From Casuarius casuarius (lineage: Eukaryota > Chordata > Aves > Casuariiformes > Casuariidae), in NCBI GenBank assembly GCA_003342895.1, contig PTFA01000159.1, positions 1,845,233-1,909,232 on the forward strand: DNA of 64,000 nt, written 5' to 3'. Numbering within the stretch: the stretch's first letter is position 1; every line of letters starts with the position of its first letter. A model generated the notes under the pieces. The model worked only from the letters and a program-made list of their open reading frames with translations. It made no database searches and was not told the origin of the DNA. This document shows, one piece after another, positions 53,342 through 64,000 of the stretch. Made by a program: the position numbers and the translations under genes.

Positions 53342-54479
53342 TAAGGCTAAGATCAGGATTTGCTCCATCCTTTGTTGGCCACCTGTCTCCTCAAAGATGA
53401 TCTCCAAACTCCCACCTGAGATGTGCATTTTTTTTCATTTCTTTTTTTGTTTCATTTCACTTTATCTCCATGCTTACCTGCTGCATTTCTGCTGCATTTC
53501 ACATAACAGAGGTGGCATCCAATCCTCTTTCTCCCATGTTTGCTAAGAGGTGACAGAAGACTTCTGATAGCTTGTGATGTGAGATCAGGAAGAAGAACTG
53601 GTTAGGAACAAACATCCCAAATGACTCCTGTTCTTGGAGTTACTGGCTTGTGAGAAGGAGACGCAGAGAAGTAAGCACAGTGATCTACAAATCATTTTGT
53701 CATTTAGAGACTGAATTACTTAATCACAAAGTTCTTCCTCCCTAATTCTGGTGGCTTCTTGTCTTCACAACATCTGCACTAATCACTAATGTCACTTACA
53801 TAAAGTATTATTCTCATGTCACTCAGGAGACAGCAATGCTTTGCTAGATGGGAGAGCAAGAGCCTCTTACTTAATTTGTTCAGTGAGATAGTTGAATGCA
53901 TATATAAGTGCGGTAGATCAGAAGACCATTCTGGTAAATGAGTTCATATGGCACTATAGTAGATGTGGTTACACAGCTCCAGAATAAGAGGCTTTTGCAG
54001 TAAGAAGAATCTATCCAGACTAGGGTAGGCTAACTTAATATACCTCAACAGTAAAGCCATGCCCAGAAGGCAGTATCTACACCACAGTCAAAAGATACGA
54101 TGGTTGCAACTTGGGCTAGCATTGCACTAGCCTGCTTGAGTATCGATAGGAATGCATTAACAAGAAGCGTATCTTGGTACGGGCTGACGTTTGGGCAGCT
54201 TCTCAGATGAGTTTTGCAGGATGTGCTGTATTCTGTGCTGTCATAGCTATGTGCTGCCATAGCTATGTTGGTATCATTAACTAAACTAGCTATTTAAAGG
54301 TAATTCTCGAATATTTTTGTGAACGAGGACCACACTGAGCACAATAGAAATACTGCAAGCCCAGTTTTCTAAATAACTGGTCAGATATCCACCTTTTATA
54401 AAATTAATAGACTTTCTATATGAAGAAAGTATAGCATATTTATTTAGACTCTAGTGAAGAACTGGATGGTATACGTGAG

Positions 54480-55340
54480 ATTATAAATTAAACTGGAGAA
54501 GTAGGAGAACTGAAAAAATAGGTAAGGGAGTGGCTGAAGCAGAGCTGGCAATGTGTAGCAATCAGCAAGGGACATCAGTTTTCGGGAAAGTTAAGAATGA
54601 AGTTCTACAGGGATTGATTTTGGTATTGATGCTGCTTAATGCTTTCAATGATGACAGTGTCGAAAATGGTGGGAGTGGTCCACTGATAAGCAAAAGGGCA
54701 GTATCAATATAACAAAGAGGTGGGATATTATGCCAAAGGAGTGTGATGGCTGTGATCACTGAAGCAGAATGAAAAATGAGTTGTCCACTACAGCAAGATT
54801 ATGAACTTTGTAACAAGAAGAGCTTTTTTAGTAAGTCGAGAGGCTGTCATCTGAACACAGCTGAAGTGCATTAGTTGGTCACAGGATGACCATACACTAA
54901 TCATGTCATGCAGGCCTAAAACGGACATATGTGACTGGAGGATGGGTCAAGATAAAGATGTCCAGTCTGAAGAGATTTCAGTATCTGGAATATCATACGA
55001 AATTTGTCATCAGTGTTAAACACAAACACATTCATAATTGAAAAGTTGTGAAGAAGGGCTGGTAGAAAGGGAGAGCCTATATCAGGAGAGTCAAAGTGTT
55101 TTCCTTCTTTAGCTCAACAAAACAATGGCTGGAGAGGGCGAAAAAATAATTATTTAATGGCAACACTGACCTAAAAGCATTCCAAACAGCCTGCAGTTGG
55201 AATGGTAAAGATGGCAAGCTGAACTAGCTCTAAGATAAAGATTGAATTTATTTAAGTGTTTATATGATATGGTGCCTGCAATAATATGAGCTTGGTCTCA
55301 GTAACCCTACGAGATTCTTTCCAGTCTCATCTCCTTCTGC
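54480..55340 (+). mobile_element. Old, decayed CR1-type LINE (RT to 3' end)
   Basis: Several blocks appear in the order expected for the C-terminal reverse transcriptase and 3' region of a CR1 on the plus strand. They include 'gaagttctacagggattgat' followed by 'tgctgcttaatgctttcaat' and 'gatgacagtgtcgaaaatgg' (the region encoding the conserved 'VPQGS..GP..F.. ..DD' stretch), then 'ggctggagagggcgaaaaaa', 'ctagctctaagataaagatt', 'tttatatgatatggtgcctg' and a terminal 'tctttccagtctcatctcc'. Frames are destroyed by stops and indels. It resembles the older CR1 subfamilies seen across sauropsids rather than the young avian type. The 5' boundary is uncertain. Confidence 0.68.
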
Positions 55341-57680
55341 CTGCTCACATGGGAATGGCCTGATCACTGGAGTCATTGTATAATCCAACACTTATTCACT
55401 CCAGCTAATATCTAGATGAAGAAGAGAGGTGCTACTTTTCTTTAGTGGGGTTTTGTTCAGAGTTTGGGGGTTGGAAATTTTGGGGGAGTTGGTTATTTGG
55501 TTCTTTTACTCCAGTCTTTCATAGCTTTCAGTTCAGCAGTGTTGTTTGTCCTCAATTCACATTTCTGGTTTGGAGTAGTGTTTAATTATTTAATTTTTGC
55601 TAGATTGTTTTGTCTGGGTAATGTAATTTTTCAACAACTATTACAGCATATTACAGGTTATTTTAAATTGTCATCTGCTACCTAACTCTAAGATTCTGAT
55701 TATTTTAGATCTTTTTTCCTCATCGCTACTTCAATACTTTATTGGGATTTTTTTGTTGTGTTTTTTTAAGCAACCCCCATCCCCAAATGCAGATCTTAAA
55801 AATGTGAAAAAGGTAACTATTGCTTATTTTTCTTCTTTCCATTATTCTATGATTCTGCTTTAAAAAGTGGTTATGTTAAAGAAAAATATCTGACAACTAT
55901 AATCACGTTTGTATTTATTCATATCTGCCAGCTCTTTATGCCAAAACTCAGTTGCTTGCTGCTGTCAGCATCACAGCACTAAGACAGCTGCAAGAGAGTC
56001 CCAGGGAAACTGGGGCAGTTCATGGAGCAGCTAAATACAGAGAAACCAGCATCCAGCTAAGGAAGTCTCCAGAGTGGGAGGCTGGGAGAGTATTAGAGGG
56101 AAGTACCATATACTGATATATTGAAGCCCTGTTCTTACTCTTTCTTAGGCATTCATTTCTGTCTGCAGTTAGACACAAGATATTGAGCTACACAGAACTT
56201 CTGTGTGACCCAGCGTGGCAATTCTCCTGTAGGCTGAGGAGGAGACTGTCTTTACATTGGGTATGTCACAGAACAAATTCTGCCACCAGCAGCTAATCTG
56301 CAGGAAATTGGGTTTTGTTTTTAAAAAAATCAAAACAACAGAAAAAAAAAAAAAGTAATTTGGAAGGACTTTAGTATTGGTAATAGGATAGGCATTTGTG
56401 TTGATCATAGGATCTGTATTTTCACCTGTAAACTGAGCGCTATGATTTGAAACAAGTGAGATACAATAATTCTCAAGTCTTAATGATCATTTTAGATTCA
56501 CATTTCCACAAATCATTCTGCAGAATGGTGCCATAAATTCTATTTACATTTTACCATAAAATATGTTCTCTTCATTCTGACTGTACTTCTAGTTGTTTAG
56601 TTTTTTCTACTTCTTCAAACATCTTCCTGTTCTGACCCTATCTCATTCATATGTCTGCTTTGAAGTTTCCAGAAAATCTTACCTTGTGTGGAAGTGACCA
56701 GAAATGATTAAATGTCTTATGACAACTTGCTTAGTCTTGTAATTTATCGAAGTACAAAGTTTATTGGAAACTTTGAGAGGAGAGGAAGAAAAAAAGAAAA
56801 TTTGACAAGGGAGATAAATTGAATGGGCCTGGGCATCAGGGGTTTTTCCTCTAACTTTTCAGGAGTTAATGTCATCACCATTGTAACTTGGCAGACTGGT
56901 TTTACTCTTTTGTCCCTCAAATGGGGCGCTGAGCCTGGGGAAGCTGAGAACTGATTTGGAAAGTAAACTGTATCTAAAATAATGTTCATGGGAAGGTTAT
57001 CAGTACATCAGTTCCAGACAAAGAGGTTGCTGTGCAGTTATAGTCTGGGTTGAAAAAGAGGTATCTCTTTACCAATTAATGTGAAACCAAAGAATTACAG
57101 TTTACTGAGTATGAACTGAACGCTGTCTTTGTTAATATTCATAGTGTCCTGGATGACAACTGTCTTAGGGCACTTTTTTTATTTCTTATTTTAGAATTTA
57201 CAAATAAATATTTACTGAGGGATAAACTGTTTAATATTTAGATAACCAGTCAACTAGAGCAATTCATGTCACTGATTACTCCAGGTGCTCTATGTGTAGG
57301 ATTTAGCAATTAGCGCAGACTCTATCTTCTCATTTTTCCCTTAATTTTATGCTCTCTGAACCTAGATTTTTTACTGTTTCGTCATGTGTCACTTCTTCCA
57401 TCTTATCATTCATAAATCCTTTTTTAATAAATGAATACTAATGATCAGTCAGATGAAAAGAATGCTGATGTAAAGACCACTCCATAATTGCCACCACACC
57501 ATTGGCAAGTGTGGCGAATCAGCTATTTTATATGTCTTCCTCTTTAATATTAAACATATTGAATTTTTATAGACTAACTGAAATAAAAATAAATGACAAG
57601 GAAAAACCCTTTATGTAGCTGAAAATGTGTGTTGAGTGGATTTCAGAAGTTTATGAATTCATTCATGATTTCTTATGCAG
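55341..57680. other. Non-genic DNA
   Basis: No supported exon. Short A-runs near 56.34 kb and 56.79 kb. A possible CR1 3' tail remnant lies at 55833-55855. Confidence 0.5.
55833..55855 (+). mobile_element. Possible CR1 3' tail remnant
   Basis: Contains 'attattctatgattctgc', which resembles the terminal ATTCTATGATTCT microsatellite at the 3' end of avian CR1. The upstream 100 bases do not retain a convincing 'aggtcccttccaac' block, so only the tail can be argued. A chance match is possible at this length. Confidence 0.33.
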
Positions 57681-57758
57681 AGCAGCAAAGTAATGACAGA
57701 TTAAAAGCTGTGGGAAAAGAAGGATTCCAAATATATTCAGAAGTCATAGTTGATTTAG
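57681..57758 (+). CDS. Candidate internal exon, unrecognised gene
   Basis: The acceptor 'atgatttcttatgcag' is followed by 78 bases open in one frame and a donor TTAG|GTTATA at 57759. The predicted peptide includes QQSNDRLKAVGKEGF and QIYSEVIVDL, with no low-complexity bias. Phase is 1 at both ends, so the exon is symmetric. It joins in phase to the candidate at 58123-58271. The acceptor is good and the donor is weak. No domain or homologue recognised; chance remains a serious alternative. Confidence 0.25.
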
Positions 57759-58122
57759 GTTATATACGTACTACAGTAATTTGTGTGAACTCCACATTTA
57801 AGCACAAATAACAACTTCAGATCCACAGTATGGTCTTTGGTTTCTATTTATATCAGATTATCTCATCTTCAGAGCGAGCTGGGTAATTCATGGTACAATT
57901 TTAGTAGAAACTCAGAATTCGCACATGAAGTACATACAAACATATACAGTATTATATATGTTGCAAATATTGTATGTATGTGGAGACACAAGATTACAAC
58001 AAAACTGAATTTACCATGTGTCAGTATTATACCACAGTTCTTCCATACTCTATGAAATAAGTTGCTTTTTCTAGTTATAATTGTACAGTTTAACTAAACT
58101 TACCTGCTGAAACATTTTAAAG

Positions 58123-58271
58123 GCAGTTTGCCACATGAGGGGTTCACACATCAGTTGCCTAATATGCAGGGCTTACAGCTCAATAGTTTTGAAAACCATG
58201 ACAGTAAAATTGAATTAGTAGACCTTTTCTCTTTGTACATGTTTAAAAATCAGTTGGATAGCTTAAGGAAG
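58123..58271 (+). CDS. Candidate internal exon, unrecognised gene
   Basis: 149 bases open on the plus strand: two bases complete a split codon, then 49 full codons. The acceptor is 'ctgaaacattttaaag' and the donor is GGAAG|GTATTT at 58272. The peptide includes SLPHEGFTHQLPNMQG, KIELVDLFSLYMF and NQLDSLRK, with normal globular composition and an amphipathic, helix-like C-terminal part. Entry phase is 1, matching the preceding candidate, and exit phase is 0. An alternative acceptor four bases downstream would change the phase. The next candidates at 58829 and 59462 enter in phase 1, so a phase 0-to-1 exon would have to lie between, or one of the calls is wrong. No family recognised. Confidence 0.32.
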
Positions 58272-58494
58272 GTATTTCTGGAGAATAAAAACTATTATGG
58301 ACCCAGACAAAGGAGACTATAACAAAAGAGTTACAAGCAAGAACTACAGGCAATATGTTTCTAATGTGTTGATAAATTATTGAATGGATCTGATATCTAA
58401 GTGTCGGTTGATGAGCAAGACTCAGTTACTCCAACAAAGCCTACTCCAGCCTCTCTTTCACTAATACTTAATTTTTTATTTTCTCATGCTTTAG

Positions 58495-58550
58495 TTAGAA
58501 GTTACTACCCTAGATGGACAGCAGAGATGGAAATGAGTGCTCAAAAATAT
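58495..58550 (+). CDS. Weak candidate exon
   Basis: A strong pyrimidine tract and acceptor ('attttctcatgctttag') open a 56-base segment ending at a GTCAGT donor. The peptide is RSYYPRWTAEMEMSAQKY. Entry phase is 1 and exit phase is 0, which is incompatible with the exit phase of the segment at 58123-58271. At only 18 codons it is easily a chance match; it is recorded because the acceptor is strong. Confidence 0.13.
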
Positions 58551-58828
58551 GTCAGTTGACATATTTTATCGTTGTGCTAAATGAAGAAAGGGAGTTAAAA
58601 TATTTGGACAGCTTATTTTGGAGTGCAATCAATATTCTGATTTTGCTGTTACCCTTTGACAGGCCATGCCCACTAATTTTCCACTGTTCAAAGCAAGGGC
58701 AAATATGACATTAAAATAATAGAGCTGTGATTTCACTCTACTTTTTCTAGATGCCATTTATGTTTTAGCCACTACTATCCTCTTCCTAGTACCAGTTTCC
58801 TATCAAAGTTGTTAAGCCCTTCTTTCAG

Positions 58829-58893
58829 ATGGGTTCCTCCAGCTGATTTCTGTGACCAGAAGACCAGATTTTCTGGTTATTAGTGATCTAAAA
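58829..58893 (+). CDS. Candidate short internal exon
   Basis: A very good acceptor ('gttaagcccttctttcag') and a consensus donor (CTAAAA|GTAAGT at 58894) bound 65 bases, with one frame open throughout: GFLQLISVTRRPDF then LVISDLK. Entry phase 1, exit phase 0. Its entry phase fits the exit of 57681-57758, so it could be an alternative to 58123-58271, but it does not join 58271 directly. The splice signals are the best pair in the window. The protein is unrecognised. Confidence 0.27.
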
Positions 58894-59461
58894 GTAAGTC
58901 CTACTTTTCCTTTAAGATCAAAACCAAATATTGGTCAATTTTCACATTTTCCTTTTGTAATAGCAGTAGAACAACCTCCTCTACATGATGGGCATAGGTC
59001 AAACAGATGTCTTTCTGTGCACGTGTTGTGTATATGCAGAAAATAGAGCTATATCCAGCACTTCGAGAACTTTCCCAGAATAACCATGGCCTTGAATCTC
59101 TCTTGTTTTTCTGCAACTCTTGATCATCTTTAGTAGTGTTTCATGGAAATACAGTATGTCCACAGTAAAAAATCAGTGGCTATATTTAAAATCATTTAGG
59201 CTGCTTGTACCATGGAAAGAAGCTGATATGAGTAAGGCAGGCTGTTGTCAAAAATATTTTAAAAAATAGTATGTGTCACTGGGGTTAGATCTTGTATTAT
59301 TAAAGTGTCTTGCAAGTGGTATAGGTGAGAGAATCAGAGTGAGAAGGCTTAGCAGTGCTCACCTCTAAAGCTACATATTAATATATTAAACAACATTTCA
59401 TTATTTTTAGGCATGGTTTAGGCTCTGTATTGCCTCTTGCTTGTCTCCACTTTTTAAACAG

Positions 59462-59610
59462 AAAGCAATAACGAGACCATCACAATAGAATATCCTTCAG
59501 AAGGAGAACTAATCTCCTGTGTAGCCAAACTCCCCCAGCAACTTGAGAGCGATACAAGGCCACTTCTTAGTGACAAAAGGGACATTTTTGTCCTTGGATG
59601 TGTACAGACG
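59462..59610 (+). CDS. Candidate internal exon, unrecognised gene
   Basis: The acceptor 'ttgtctccactttttaaacag' opens a plus-strand frame that stays open for about 70 codons to a stop near 59680. A plausible donor is ACG|GTATTA at 59611. The peptide includes NNETITIEYPSEGE, LISCVAKLPQQLESD and KRDIFVLGC, balanced in composition and coding-like. Entry phase is 1 and exit phase 0, the latter compatible with the candidate at 60922-60982. The donor is mediocre and the exon end uncertain. No domain recognised. Confidence 0.27.
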
Positions 59611-59950
59611 GTATTAAGTACATGGAAGCTGAAGCACATTTTAGTAGAAGGAATAGTTCAGATTTGTGGAAGATTATAGTCGGAAAAGAAAAAGCAGCCT
59701 CCCTTTCTTTCATGCCTTTATAATTGGTACGACTGTTGGACAGTGGAAAACATTTATTAATTCATACTATGTGGTAGTACTACAATTTAAAAAGGAGAAG
59801 AGGAAGTTGAGAGAGGCAGAGAGAGAGCTAGACATTGTCTGCTTGATTAAAGAAATAACAAGCCCTTCTACTCCCCTTAAAAAGTAGTCCCACCTCTTAT
59901 TAGCACATTGCTTTCGGGGCTGTACCGGAAAGAGGAAAGAACAAAAGAGT

Positions 59951-60014
59951 ACGGAAAAAAGGATTTCACCTCCACTGTATCTACGGACAAAAGGATTTCA
60001 CCTCCACTGTATCA
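59951..60014. repeat. 32 bp tandem duplication (two copies)
   Basis: Unit 1 at 59951-59982 and unit 2 at 59983-60014, both with the core 'aaaggatttcacctccactg'. The copies differ at two positions, so the event is relatively recent. It lies in a presumed intron between candidate exons. Confidence 0.96.
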
Positions 60015-60921
60015 CTCTGCTTTTCCTGTCCTGCTGCAGTAATCTATGTATTTATTTTAGTAAACTAAAAATGATGCAGTCTTGGAGAAAGAGCATGGTC
60101 CCTGAGTCTCCTTCCTAGCAAGCAACACCTTGCTGAACACAAAATGGCTCCATACCTGCCAGTATTGACAATACTATGTGGATTTTAAGAAAGCAATGCA
60201 CATGAACCAAAAATAGAACTCTTGCAGAACAAACCACAATCTGTAATTTATAATTACCAACTGAAGTATCTAATCTTTCCTCCCTGGAGAAAAATGGGAT
60301 TTTGTGAGATTTAGGACTACAGTTTGGGCCTTAAGCAAGACATCCATGTGTTTCTAGGTACATGTAATATAGTGACCCATAGGACTAAAGGAACTTTTTT
60401 TTCCCCCTCTCCATTAAACAAGAACTAAAATGGCTGTAGTTGGAAAAGGAAATGCTCTTTGTAAGAATGCATTTTTAGGATAATTTGTGGTTGTGTGCAT
60501 ATATGTATGTCCTACAGCCAGAGCTGTAGTTTTCTAAAGAGTCTTAAACACAAATACCTGTTACAGCACGATAGTGTGCCATATTGGTTACCAAGGGTAA
60601 CACAAAGTGTGGGTTTAAAGGCATTTCTGTTGGTAATGCATACACTTTTACATTTTTCTCTTGGATGATACTAGATGACATAATCTTTGCACTCTGTCAG
60701 TTTTTGAGGTGCTCTCTTTAAAGGAGGAATGAATGAGTTAATTACGCATCTTGAAAATCAGGTACTGTTCATAAAAAATTTACACCAGCTCATTTTTCTA
60801 TGGGCTCCCTCCCTCCAAGGTTACTGCAAGAAAAAATCATATATTATAGCCAGTAGTTTCAGATATACCTGCATCAGAGCTGATGTGATAACTGCAAAGC
60901 TTGAATTAGGTTTTCTCTAAG
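60015..60921. other. Presumed intronic or intergenic DNA
   Basis: No element recognised. A tiny open segment before a donor-like CAG|GTACTG near 60764 (peptide MNELITHLENQ) could be part of a mini-exon but is too short to support. Confidence 0.4.
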
Positions 60922-60982
60922 ATGAAGCTAAAACTATTGCCCAATCTTAATATTGCTGAAAGCAAGTCTGTATTGTTTTTAA
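60922..60982 (+). CDS. Weak candidate exon
   Basis: The acceptor 'aattaggttttctctaag' is followed by ATG AAG CTA and an open frame (KLKLLPNLNIAESKS) to the donor-like TTAAAG|GTTTGT. Depending on the exact base it is close to phase 0 at both ends, which would let it join 59462-59610 to 63101-63410. The donor is weak, and 20 codons open by chance are common. Confidence 0.16.
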
Positions 60983-63100
60983 AGGTTTGTATAGAAAGCT
61001 TCATTCTCCCCATTACAGGGCAATATCTTTATTCCAGTTTTAGCACATTCAAGCTGAATTTTTATGTAGATGGTATATTATGGCTATTACATATAAATTA
61101 TGGTTTTTTAAAAGTGGTTATACTCATTTCTGTAATAAGGGTACCACTGGAGCAAGCTGTTCTTTTTTGGCTATTATTTCTTTGGATGAATTGAAGTTAG
61201 ATTCTATGGAAACTCTGATTTCAGCATCTTTCCCGAGACAGAAACCAGACAGTATTATCAGTTGCTTTTAATGAGCTCACCATGAGAAGGTGTAAGGATA
61301 GCAGGGATTTAATTTGGCACATGGTTCTATACAGTTAACAATCTTATAAACTTTTTTTTCTGTAAACTAGAATTTTTATGTCACATAAGAAGCATACATA
61401 GGTTCAAATACTACAACAGTGGTAACAGTATTTACTGATATCTCACAACTTTTTTTTATAGCCCTCACTCTTCATAGACAATGTCCTGACCAGTTCTCAC
61501 CTGAGCGATTTATTTCCTGCCTACCTCGATGTTTTTCTACAGTTTCAACTGGATACTGCAATTTCCAGTTCATAAACTAAATTGCTGCACAACATGACAT
61601 TTTGCTGTTGTTTCCACCTTAGGGAGCTGAACCTTATTTATTTATTAAATGATCTTTAGGTGGAGTCTGAGCATTTGCTTTTTAAAGGCTGTGATTCACA
61701 AATCACACGTGCGCTTGCTTAGCTTCAGATGCTGTGTTGACGAGGCAGACAAGGCTGCCCAGTTCTCCCAGGAGCAGGCTCTGCACCCAGGATCTTGAAT
61801 GCCTCCCTGGGCAACCTGCTATAGGGACAAAGGCTGTAGTTTGGCTTTGTGGGCTTTAAGACACCTCACCCCCTGCTCTTGACTTAGTAGCTTTTATTGT
61901 CTCTGTGTAGTTTCCTGTGTAGCATGAAAGGTTGTTTGGATTTGCCACCTGCTGAGGCAGCTCTTTGCCATACATGGCCCTTTGGCATCTGCCTCAGTGT
62001 TCCACTGTGGGAGCAGAGTGTCCCTGGTACAGCACCTAGCTCAAATATCCCTACTTGGGAGTGAAGATAAGTATCTATAAGAAAATGAAAGTCCTTCTCT
62101 ACCTGTATAAAACTCTAACTTGGACGCTTGCTTCTGTCTGCCAGTATACAATCTCATGAAGGGTGTCATGAGTCCAGAAAAGAGATTTTAAACAGACTAG
62201 AGGGAAGGATAGTGCACGTGTCTTGGGGCATCAAGGGCTAGAAGAACTCTGCCACTCCCCATGGCAACACTGATGTCCCCAAAATGGAAGAGACTGAGGT
62301 ATCTCAGGAGGGTACAGGTAAGAAGATTGTCAACTGAGCAGCTAGAGTTGGTAACCTTCTACTGAATATACCCCAGAGTTTCAGGTGGGTCCTGTGACAA
62401 TTCATAGATGCCAAAGGAGATTTAATACTCCCCATATCTCAACTGCAGATGACAATCCTTGTTCTATTTCTCAGTAGTTCACGGAAAGCCAGTTTGTCTA
62501 ACTGCATATGTTTTCAGTAGATGTAAAAGATGAGCCTTCTGTGTGACCTCTCTTGTCTCTTAGACTATTGCCATATGCTGCAAAACTGCGTATACCTGGA
62601 TCTGCAGCAGTATGGGCATCTGTCACTGTAATCTGCTGCCATTGTCTGAAAACACAGTAATAGGATATTTTAGAGAAATGATTCAAGAGCACACTGGCAA
62701 TCTGGGATCAAATACAAAAAATAATACATGGGCAGATTAGCAAAAGACAGGCTTGCTGTGGCTTGTGGTAGAAAACAATGCTCTTATATAACCTCACGTA
62801 ATGGAGGTTCACAGACTAGCGAGTAAAGGGTACATCATCAGCATTAATTTACTAAAATATCCCAGCAGAAGACCAGTATGAAACACTAATCTCTGAGAGA
62901 GAAATTACTGATATGACCTTAGACCATGCTAAATTGTATTCACATGTAAAATTCCTCTGGCAGTTGGTTGACAATTTGGAGTAAGGGTGGTACAGTGCCT
63001 GCAATTGGGAAGTCAATCTGCATCTTCATCAGTAAAACTTTTTTCTTCTCCCCCCCTGCCTCCTTCCCTCAGAATAGCATTACTGCTATGTATTTTTCAG
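60983..63100. other. Presumed intronic DNA
   Basis: No repeat or exon convincingly identified. A stretch at 61.73-62.0 kb has wording reminiscent of CR1 ('cctccctgggcaacctgct') but without the flanking blocks. Open frames at 60.9-61.3 kb beyond the candidate exon look like random translation. Confidence 0.4.
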
Positions 63101-63410
63101 TATCACTATGGTAGCTTGTCAGGTACAGAATATGAAGGAGATCACAGGCCTTACCTACGCAGTGAACTACCTTCATTACTAGGCAAAGTGGTTCAGAAAT
63201 ATGCTGCAAATGTGATTCGTATCAATGAATATTTGATAGAAAGGATGAACGAAGAAAGGCTGCTGGTGTGCAAGTGGGACACGGTGTTCCTGACAAAATC
63301 TGATAGAGAAAAAAGTGACATAAAAGCAACAAATTGCAGTATTAAAGAACTATCATTCATCTGTTCAGGGTGCCATGTGATCTATAAAACTAACCAAATG
63401 AGAGCAAGCA
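63101..63410 (+). CDS. Best candidate coding exon, unrecognised protein
   Basis: The frame is open from 62987 to a stop at 63428-63430, the longest open frame in the window. A good acceptor ('actgctatgtatttttcag', ending 63100) and a consensus-type donor (AAGCA|GTGAGT at 63411) define a 310-base exon: 103 codons plus one base, entry phase 0, exit phase 1. The peptide is rich in charged and aliphatic residues, for example YEGDHRPYLRSELPSLLGK, VIRINEYLIERMNEERL and CKWDTVFLTK. It suggests an alpha-helical segment followed by a single Cys-x-x-Cys pair (FICSGC). An alternative acceptor with a stronger pyrimidine tract (cttccctcag, 63072) would add about 28 bases. I do not recognise the family. 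Composition argues for coding, but no homology could be run. Confidence 0.42.
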
Positions 63411-63430
63411 GTGAGTGTGTGTATAATTAA

Positions 63431-64000
63431 TGGTTTGCCAATAATTTACAGATCAAGGACTATTTGCTGTAGACATAGTCCCATAATTCTAAATAATGAA
63501 TAAGCTGATAATTTATTGGTTTTACGATCAATTCTTCAATAGAAAAGGAAACAGAATGTATTAAGTTGCTTAAATACTAACCTTGCAGGGAGAAGAAGAG
63601 ACCAAGCATATGAAGCAGTGAAAATAATATTTTCGTTGATCAGTCTGGACACGTAAAGATTAATGAAGTCCCTTCTCTGTATTAATGCAGCTGTGGGTGT
63701 ACCTGTAAGTACTGTCTCCCTGGCTGGTTTCCAAAACGTGGAGTTTAATTTGAATAAAAACTAGAGGAACTATCCTGTCACATACACAGATTTCCTGGTT
63801 AAAGCAGGTACAATCTGGTTGCTGACTATGCAGCTAACACCAGCTCAGTTGCAAGTGCCACAGAAATCTGAGGCAAAGCCAAGAGGGGAGAAAACCCCCC
63901 AAACATAACAGATGCTGCCATCATTGTCCTTTTAATTACTGCCAAATTTGCTGCCTGTGGGCTTCAGTTGCACTGTGTGCTCTGTGAGTTGGTGTGATTA
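63431..64000. other. Presumed intronic DNA to the window edge
   Basis: Nothing identifiable downstream of the candidate exon. If that exon is real, its gene continues beyond the right-hand end of the window. Confidence 0.4.

Larger units (their letters stand above)
51937..54479. other. Non-genic DNA with regulatory-looking cluster
   Basis: No supported gene. It contains a GT tract (52341-52353), a dense cluster of transcription-factor-like motifs at 52463-52547, a perfect hairpin-forming inverted repeat at 53122-53151, and a single undetermined base (N) at 53341. Confidence 0.5.

Noticed and set aside
58964..58997. Mini-exon between 'ttttgtaatag' and 'catag|gtcaaa'
   Set aside because: Phase does not fit either neighbour and the donor is poor.
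61730..62000. CR1-like wording ('gggcaacctgct')
   Set aside because: Only one short match; the neighbouring CR1 blocks expected within 100 bases are absent.
1..64000. tRNA, rRNA, snRNA, CRISPR, provirus or intact transposon
   Set aside because: No cloverleaf with A/B boxes, no paired long terminal repeats, no spaced direct-repeat array and no intact transposase or reverse-transcriptase frame were seen by eye.

Overview
This is a 64 kb stretch of vertebrate nuclear DNA, most likely from a bird or another sauropsid. The evidence is two CR1 LINE remnants (7.8-8.1 kb and 54.5-55.3 kb), several old MIR-type SINE fragments, no Alu, B1/B2 or young L1 elements, low repeat density, AT-leaning composition with a few short CpG-rich patches, and no bacterial-style gene packing. 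The species cannot be fixed from the sequence alone.

From 0 to about 57 kb the window behaves as intergenic or deep-intronic DNA. Open frames are short, scattered over both strands, lack coding-like composition and mostly have no splice signals. What can be named here is two CR1 copies, about five MIR fragments (11.5, 13.9, 24.3, 27.7 and 28.7 kb), simple repeats and purine tracts, two short tandem duplications (34 bp and 42 bp units), several perfect inverted repeats, and short CpG-rich patches at 12.7, 37.6 and 47.2-47.4 kb. One splice-acceptor-preceded open segment at 51.8 kb could be a terminal exon.

The right-hand end (57.6-63.5 kb, + strand) is where protein-coding exons are most plausible. 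Short open segments with coding-like peptides are bounded by splice-like signals. The best are 63101-63410 (103 codons) and 58123-58271 (about 50 codons); weaker ones lie at 57681-57758, 58829-58893, 59462-59610 and 60922-60982. Some join in compatible phase (57681 to 58123; 59462 to 60922 to 63101), but 58271 to 59462 does not, so either an exon is missing or some calls are false. I do not recognise the protein. A further 32 bp tandem duplication lies at 59951-60014.

I found no RNA gene, CRISPR array, intact transposon, retroviral provirus or operon-like system. The findings are candidate exons, candidate regulatory sequence and small structural oddities rather than a new biological system.
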